64,000 bases of DNA. Origin: Limnephilus marmoratus (lineage: Eukaryota > Arthropoda > Insecta > Trichoptera > Limnephilidae). The stretch is from assembly GCA_917880885.1 (NCBI GenBank), contig OU862920.1, forward strand, positions 1,488,001 to 1,552,000. Reading direction: 5' to 3'. A program made the position numbers and the translations under genes. Under the pieces are notes generated by a model. That model had not been told where the DNA came from. It was given only the letters and a program-made list of their open reading frames with translations, and made no database searches. This document shows positions 58,456-64,000 of the stretch, piece by piece. The number at the start of each line of letters is the position of its first letter. The stretch's first letter is position 1.

Positions 58456-58734
58456 AGGGTGTTGTACTTGACTTACTTTAATCAGTGATTCCTGACATTA
58501 TTTGGAGACAAAAATGTAAATGAAATTTTGGTAAGGTGTTAGAGGCGGGGTAAGGGGTTAGACGGTTACTCGGCTGAGTAATTTGTTTTTTGTTTGATTT
58601 TGAAGAAAAAAATTGAAATAAAAGAATACATATTAAAAAAGCCACCGGAGATCGAAATTTCATTTACATTTTTGACACTAAATAATGTCAGGAATCACTG
58701 GTTACAGTAAGTGAAGTACGCCCCTTAACACCCT
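58456..58734. mobile_element. MITE family M, copy 2
   Basis: Inverted ends AGGGTGTTGTACTTGACTTA ... CAGTGATTCCTGACATTATT and AATAATGTCAGGAATCACTG ... GTACGCCCCTTAACACCCT, about 70 bases each, with TA next to both. Same family as 27936-28258. 279 bp. Confidence 0.8.
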
Positions 58735-59049
58735 GTACAAGAAAGACCCAAGAGCAGGGTCTATCTATGTTCTGCAATGACAGTTTCTTTCTTTAGACCT
58801 TGTCTTTTCCACATCATAGTCTATTCTGTTTGACCTTAAAATAATCATACAATAATTGCGTAATTTGACTTTAACTTGCTCAATGGCCACATAAATAAAT
58901 GAACGACTTTGATTCTTGGAAAGTTGACTTTCCGTGTAGACCTAACAGAGTAAAGTAGTAAAGCTCTGTAGTTTTGCCTCAAATTATTAATGCTTTTCCT
59001 TGTTTCCCAGCAACTCCGAATCGAATCGTTTTATTATGTCAATGTCAGG

Positions 59050-59480
59050 GTTGATTTTTTTTACTTTAGCTATACACAGGAGGCACTGATGAAAATAATT
59101 TACCCCAGGACCTATATCATCTTAGGGGATACTATGTGGAGGGTCTTTTTAAGGAAAGGAAGGAGAGGAAGTTCTGGGAAGAAAAAAGGTATGAGTGGTG
59201 GGTAGGGATATGGGGTCAGTGTCCAGGAGTTACAGACATATGAATTCATCCCTCCTGTGGCGGAAGGCGATGGGTTGAGAGAGTCATGAGAAATCTAAAG
59301 GCTTCTCCCAAATCTCTCGGGCTCGAACTCGGACTGTCTTTCGAACCGGGCCGCCACTCAGCTGATGGGTAGACACAACTGCGACCGAGACCCGAACAAA
59401 GCTCACCCTCTGAACCCGGGCGAACCTTGAGGTGACCTGTGACCTGTGGCAGAGGTATGGGTTATCTAATTAATGTGAAA
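59050..59480 (+). repeat. Repeat family C, full-length copy
   Basis: Starts TTTTTTTACTTTAGCTATAC then ACAGGAGGCAC, and continues through CATCTTAGGGGATACTATGT, CTCTGAACCCGGGCGAACC and TGGGTTATCTAATTAATG. With 51305-51775 it defines a ~430-bp unit. Confidence 0.7.
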
Positions 59481-60590
59481 ACCCCTCTTGTTTGCTGCTC
59501 CAGCCTGACGTTACAGCACTTTGTGGTATTCTCAAAAAATTTTAACGCATTTGTTTTTTTTTAATTACTTTTATTGGAAGTCAAAAGTGCTTGAAAATTC
59601 TATTTATTTCTCTCTTGCCCAATATATTTTACAATACAAGAGATTTTCAGCGAAATTTTGAACTCGAGGGGGTGACTGCGGCAGTAATCTGCTGCACAAA
59701 ATCAGTTTTCGATGATTTGCGGAATTATTGCGTGGGGCTGCGCCCACTGGCGTAGCTTAGGGGGCGGGAAGGGTGACCCGCCCCTGGCGGCACTTTTAAT
59801 GGGCAGCAAAATTTAGCTTCTAAAACCTCTCTTGTTAAAATTATTTCTGATCGCCTTATATTTTGTGCAGCTTTTTTGAGCGAACAATCCATTAGATTGG
59901 AAAAATTTTGATAATTCTGATGATATAATGCAATTCCGGATGATTATTTTAGGTACAGAAAAATAACCGCTTTTCCCCCTGCAGTATTGGTCAGAGTGTA
60001 TTGGAAATATCGTAGAAGGAGGGTAGTGGGGGAGGAAGGGGGGAGGGGGAGTTCCCCGCCCTACTCTGTGGCGCTGGTAAAATGATGACTGCATTATGTA
60101 TTCATCACATTTGATAATCACAGTAATAACCGGTTGTTGTGATCAAAGGGGGACACGTCAATCGCAATAGGTGCATGCACTAGTATAGGTAAGTTCTACA
60201 GTTTGTAATATTGACCACATTGACAGTGGAATTAATACTTCTTTATGAGAATAACACTAAAGTGTTTAAACTTCCTGATGCCATAGATAGACAATAGACA
60301 TCCTCATTTGGAGAATGTTGCGGTGGTAGAAGAAATGGGGAGGGAAGAAGACGATGAAGAGAAACATTTGAAAGTTGCCAATAAAAAAGCCATTTCAAGC
60401 AAAATATCGAAAATGAATGGTGGTTTTTCACAAGGATGATGCTGGGAAAGTACTTCACTTTGAAACCTTTCAACAAATGAACTTCAACTTAATTTTTTTT
60501 TGTGAATTAACATCAAGATTTAAATACATTATTTGCACACAATTGGTTTCGAACCCCCGAACTCTGGATTAGTCGAGGTTCGCTACTGAC
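59481..60590. other. Upstream intergenic DNA, no recognised feature
   Basis: Contains G-rich low-complexity DNA (60015-60060). No gene or bounded repeat seen. Confidence 0.3.
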
Positions 60591-60594
60591 GTTA

Positions 60595-61996
60595 GGGAAC
60601 GTACCCATACTACGTGACACGTTTAGGAGGAGGGGTCTTCGAAATGTCACGCTTGGTACAAATGAGCGGCGGCGGGCTTAGGTTTTTGGTCACGGGAGGG
60701 GGGGGGGGGGGGTGGAGTTTCAATACAATCACTGGTGTCGCGTGACGTCAGCACTAACCATTCAGTAATACCAACTTTACAGTGTGTTTTGACGAGAGGT
60801 TTAAAAATGCACTTTTTAGTATTTTTTTAAGAACTCAACGTTTAATATTATGAAATAAAACTTATATATTCAGAATCAGCGCTCATTGTTCTGTATGAAC
60901 ATATTTTTTTTAAGCCATAATATTTTTCACTGGAGTTCCTTATTGTAACAGTATTACATTAAACATAAATGGTAGGCTAACTATACAAGCATTAATAGAG
61001 CTAAAAAAGCAGCTTAGCTGATGCTAAATATGTCGATATCCGAATTAATTCTGTTCAACAGCAAGATTGCTCTCCCGACCGGCATGACCATGTAAGCTGC
61101 AAGCGAAGAAAATGAAATGGAGGGTAACAAACGTAGAAAACTCTGTCGTCGCTCAAAACTAAAACGCAAGACTGCTTACAAATGGGACACACGAATTCAA
61201 TGCAGCGAGCCTGTGTGCATAGGCTGTTTGTAATATTTGATAGTTCCTACAATTTGATGCCTCATAGTTTTTTAAAAAACTGCACACTATTTATGTTTTC
61301 TTTGTTTTCAAAGTTTATCTAGTTATTTCACTTTAAGACGCTCACTTACGGCCACCAGACATGGATGCTAAATGAACGAACACGCTCTAGAGTCCAAGCT
61401 GCCGAAATGAGGCACTTGAGAGGAGTGGCAGGGGTTACGAAATGGGATCATATAAGAAACTCCACGATCCGAGATGATCTAAACATTGAACCACTGCTAC
61501 TCTTCGTAGAAAAGTCGCAACTGAGGTGGCTTGGGCATGTACTAAGAATGTCTGATGTCCAAATTCCGAGGAAGATACTGAGTGCGATTCCAGAGGGTAG
61601 ACGTCCAGTGGGCCGCCCCAGACACAGTTGGGCGAGGCAACTCCAGAAACTGTGTGAAGAGAGGATGGGGCTACCATGGACAGAGGCCGAACAATCAGCA
61701 CAAGACAGGGACATATGGAGGAGCCTTGTCGATGCAATGGGTCCCCGACCCGAATAGGATAAGGAGAAGAAGATGATGATGATGATTTAATTTTAAAAAT
61801 TATTTATTTTTGAAAAAAAAAAGAGTTTTATAAAAATATATCAAGATTGGATGATTATTATTATTGTTTTTTTTTTTTTAAATCGACATCTGTGATTTAA
61901 ATGCTTTTGATTATTAATAAATGTGTAAATATTTATTTTTATTTTATTAAAACAATTATAGACAAAAAATTGGTCACGTAGTATGGGTACATTCCC
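60595..61996. mobile_element. Harbinger-like MITE (copy 2) split by an inserted block
   Basis: GGGAACGTACCCATACTACG (60595-) and CACGTAGTATGGGTACATTCCC (-61996) are the ends of the MITE at 44700-44870, flanked by TTA on both sides. The first ~120 bases (to the G-tract at about 60698-60712) and the last ~40 bases match the reverse complement of that copy. The ~1.2 kb between them is foreign and includes the LINE fragment at 61330-61757. Confidence 0.75.
61330..61757 (+). pseudogene. Non-LTR retrotransposon C-terminal fragment (family 5)
   Basis: Plus strand, open throughout: LTYGHQTWMLNERTRSRVQA, AEMRHLRGVAGVTKWDHIRN, LFVEKSQLRWLGHVLRMSDV, EGRRPVGRPRHSWARQLQKL and SAQDRDIWRSLVDAM, stop at 61757. 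It is the C-terminus of a LINE polyprotein without RT. It ends in AAGGAGAAGAAGATGATGATGATGATT, a GAT-repeat tail. It is the best-preserved of the LINE ends here, so perhaps the youngest. Confidence 0.85.
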
Positions 61997-62500
61997 TTAT
62001 TTGCCAATCCGCCAACTGAATACTTCGAAGAAAATTAATTTAAAAAAAATGTTCATACAATGCAAAAAATCATACGTTTAGTTCGCTTTGGACGCTTTCA
62101 CAGGTAAAAATAATCAATCATAAAAAAAACTAGTCGAAGTGCGGTGACATTCCCACAATACTCGTCAAACCGTCGAAGGTTAATCAACATTCGTAGCTAC
62201 TTCCAGACGCTTGGGTAGATGACCGCTATCAATGGTGGCATGAGCTTTTTTATAATTAACTAATTAAGGGATAAAATTAAAAAAAAAATTATAATACATC
62301 AGCGACACCTGAATTTACTGGGGCATCTTGGGACTAAATGAATTAACATGTTGATAATAAAGATAACTATTGATAATCCATAATTGGTTTGCAACTTAAC
62401 TAGAAAACTAAACAACTTTTCTTCTAACACAGCAAACTTATTTTGTGGCACCATTTTGATTTAAATTAATAAAATTCTTAGTTTTTACCACTTTTATTGT

Positions 62501-62548
62501 TTACAAAACCAACATGTTTCGTGAGCAACGCTCACTTCTTCTGGTTTT
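62501..62548 (-). ncRNA. Hammerhead-like motif with strong stem II
   Basis: Minus strand: AAAAC, CAGAAGA, A, GTGAGC-GTT-GCTCAC (six perfect pairs), GAA, ACATGT, T, GGTTTTG. The layout is the same as 34-74, including the extra A before stem II. The core's second base is A instead of U, which should weaken or stop cleavage. Confidence 0.5.
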
Positions 62549-62677
62549 TTTTTTATTGATACTAATTATAAATAATAGACATAGAAAATGGTGTCAATTG
62601 AAAAAGAATGGACATAGACAATGGTATCAATGGAATTATGAGAGTGGGTAGAGGAAAGAGGGGCAATGGGGGACAAT

Positions 62678-62958
62678 TTACAAAGGGAACAGGTTTAATA
62701 TTGGGTCTTTTAAGAATAATTTTTGGTTATTAATAATATTCAAATTATTTCTAGTTTGTCCAACTGAATGCCATTGACATTACAATGCATTAATTCTATT
62801 CCACTATTGAAGTCAGAGGTGTGACTGGTTTCCAACAAATGGTTGGCAAACTCCGAGAAACTGTTATTGTTTAAAGATTTCATATGTTCTTCAATCCTTA
62901 TTTCGAAGTTTCTCGAAGTTTTACCTATATAGAAGAAACATGTTGGTTTTGTAAACAA
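62678..62958 (-). pseudogene. Penelope-like element C-terminus with GIY-YIG endonuclease fragment
   Basis: Minus strand: CFFYIGKTSRNFEIRIEEHM, then SEFANHLLETSHTS, HCNVNGIQLDKLEII and a stop; after a frameshift INNQKLFLKDPILNLFPL, stop at 62678. YIGxTxRxxxxRxxEH is the second half of the GIY-YIG nuclease motif and the Arg-containing helix found in Penelope-like retroelements. The reverse transcriptase part is missing and the first residues are read from the inverted repeat. It is a dead fragment. Confidence 0.8.
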
Positions 62959-63002
62959 TAAAAGTGGTAAAAACTAAGAATTTTATTAATTTGAATTTAA
63001 AC

Positions 63003-63205
63003 AACTTTGTTTATAACCACGATTTAATTATTTAATTTTTGTTAATACCGATCGGTTTCGCTTAACACAAACATCATTAGGGGTATAATTAAAATAATTT
63101 TAATAAAACAGTTTAATTTATACCGTGATGATGCTTGTGTTAAGTGAAATCAGTATTATCAAAAATTAAATAAGTAAATCGTGGTTATAAACAAAGTACC
63201 TAATT
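63003..63205. repeat. Inverted repeat pair with two hammerhead-like motifs
   Basis: Arm 1 (63003-63090, ACTTTGTTTATAACCACGAT ...) and arm 2 (63115-63205, ... ATCGTGGTTATAAACAAAGT) are diverged complements. Arm 1 on the minus strand (63045-63086) has ATACC, C, CTAATGA, T, GTTT-gtgtt-AAGC, GAA, ACCGAT, C, GGTAT. Arm 2 on the plus strand (63118-63160) has GTGATGA, T, GCTT-gtgtt-AAGT, GAA. So both arms carry the same motif. Confidence 0.6.
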
Positions 63206-64000
63206 GATTTACATTTATCATTATATAAAGTTTATTTACATGCATTTTTCCACGCCTGTCTTTCTAGGATACATGGTCGAGACAGTCGTAGAGGTACACA
63301 AATAAATATATAACTATATAGTTACATGAATATTTAGGGTTAAATCCATTTTAATTTCAATACAATCAAAAAGAAAGGTAATTGGAAGTGTGGTTAAATC
63401 CCATAAAGAGTGTAATATTACAAATGAAGGAAGGGATAAGTAATTTCTATCAAATATAATTATGTAAGTTAGATTTGACATGACTCTATTATTTTATTTT
63501 ATTTTATACGACTTTTTGAATTTCTTGGGCTTTAACTATGTAACAATTTTCAGACATTTTGTTTTGAAAAGTTTTAATTTTCAATGTACATTTGTTACTA
63601 AAATTTTATTTTTTTTGTGAACGTTTTGACACATCCATGTCATTTACGAGCATACTTAAAACTAACATAAAAAATTCTATACAACTACAAAAATTAATTA
63701 GGTGGGGGTAGTGGGAGGAATTTCATATTGGTTAGGTCGTACGAAAATTGTTATTTCTAGCTATGTGTAATTTATTTTACACGACCTATACTTGCAATAC
63801 ATTTATTTATTTCTTGTTTGAATGTATTTAAACTCGAATTTAAAATGTCTCAGTCCAAAGGTTGTTTTAGAGGAGTTTGTAGAAGTTTTTGGTTTTTTGT
63901 TTTGGTTTTTGATGGTATTAAAGATCGTATCAGTGCTGGTAGAAAGAGGAATTGTAAGAATTATTTTAACGATTTATTTTTGTGCTTTAATAATGTGGTC
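63206..64000. other. Window end, no recognised feature
   Basis: AT-rich, without a supportable frame or bounded repeat. Confidence 0.3.

Larger units (their letters stand above)
62463..62992. repeat. Perfect 56-bp inverted repeat enclosing the Penelope-like fragment
   Basis: 62463-62518 and 62937-62992 are exact complements (AAATTAATAAAATTCTTAGT ... CAACATGTT). The left arm leads directly into the hammerhead-like motif at 62501-62548; the right arm overlaps the start of the GIY-YIG reading frame. Long inverted and partial terminal repeats are typical of Penelope-like elements. Confidence 0.85.

Noticed and set aside
61365..61757. Intact host gene of 130 codons
   Set aside because: Sequence matches the C-terminus of LINE polyproteins, extends upstream of the ATG in frame, and sits inside a split MITE.

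Overview
This is eukaryotic, insect-type nuclear DNA: AT-rich, intron-bearing and packed with transposon remnants. I recognise one host gene. It is a peptidoglycan recognition protein (PGRP) receptor of the PGRP-LC/LE (Imd pathway) type, on the minus strand, in four coding exons whose splice phases agree. Exon 1 is near 46809-47097, exon 2 at 13681-13863, exon 3 at 9151-9299 and exon 4 at 6351-6731. The predicted product is about 327-333 residues: a cytoplasmic tail with a cryptic-RHIM-like motif, one transmembrane segment, and an outer PGRP domain that has lost the zinc-binding cysteine. It should therefore sense peptidoglycan rather than cut it. The species cannot be fixed from sequence alone. 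The repeat vocabulary fits an insect such as a lepidopteran or hemipteroid, and this is a guess.

Layout. 1-6000 lies downstream of the PGRP gene. It holds a Penelope-type hammerhead-like motif, a LINE 3' end, a decayed but complete mariner element and a duplicated block of a short repeat. 6000-13900 holds the last three PGRP exons and introns with two long-TIR elements, a SINE-like element, a hAT end and a LINE reverse-transcriptase fragment. 13864-46808 is the first intron, about 33 kb. It holds a 14-copy, 101-bp tandem array, several LINE 3' fragments of different families, a hAT element with a perfect 8-bp target duplication, a 2.6-kb block of diverged tandem repeats, a 1-kb purine-rich array, a Ty3/gypsy-like integrase fragment, long perfect palindromes, a Harbinger-like MITE, a 38-bp tandem array and a second complete hAT MITE. 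46800-47330 holds exon 1 and the promoter region. 47330-64000 lies upstream of the gene. It holds five to six same-strand copies of an unclassified ~430-bp repeat, more SINE-like units, a Harbinger-like MITE split by an insertion carrying a LINE fragment, and a Penelope-like GIY-YIG fragment inside inverted repeats.

The most notable non-gene signal is a set of motifs at 34-74, 53336-53375, 62501-62548, 63045-63086 and 63118-63160. They share the order of a type I hammerhead ribozyme (stem I, CUGANGA-like core, stem II, GAA, tiny stem III, cleavage-site base, stem I) and sit in Penelope-like terminal repeats. One of them has a fully paired layout in 41 nt, with a one-base insertion before stem II. 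Hammerheads in Penelope-like elements are known. The variant core and the dense, partly inverted arrangement here are what deserve a check. I see no bacterial-style operon, CRISPR array or unknown multi-gene system.
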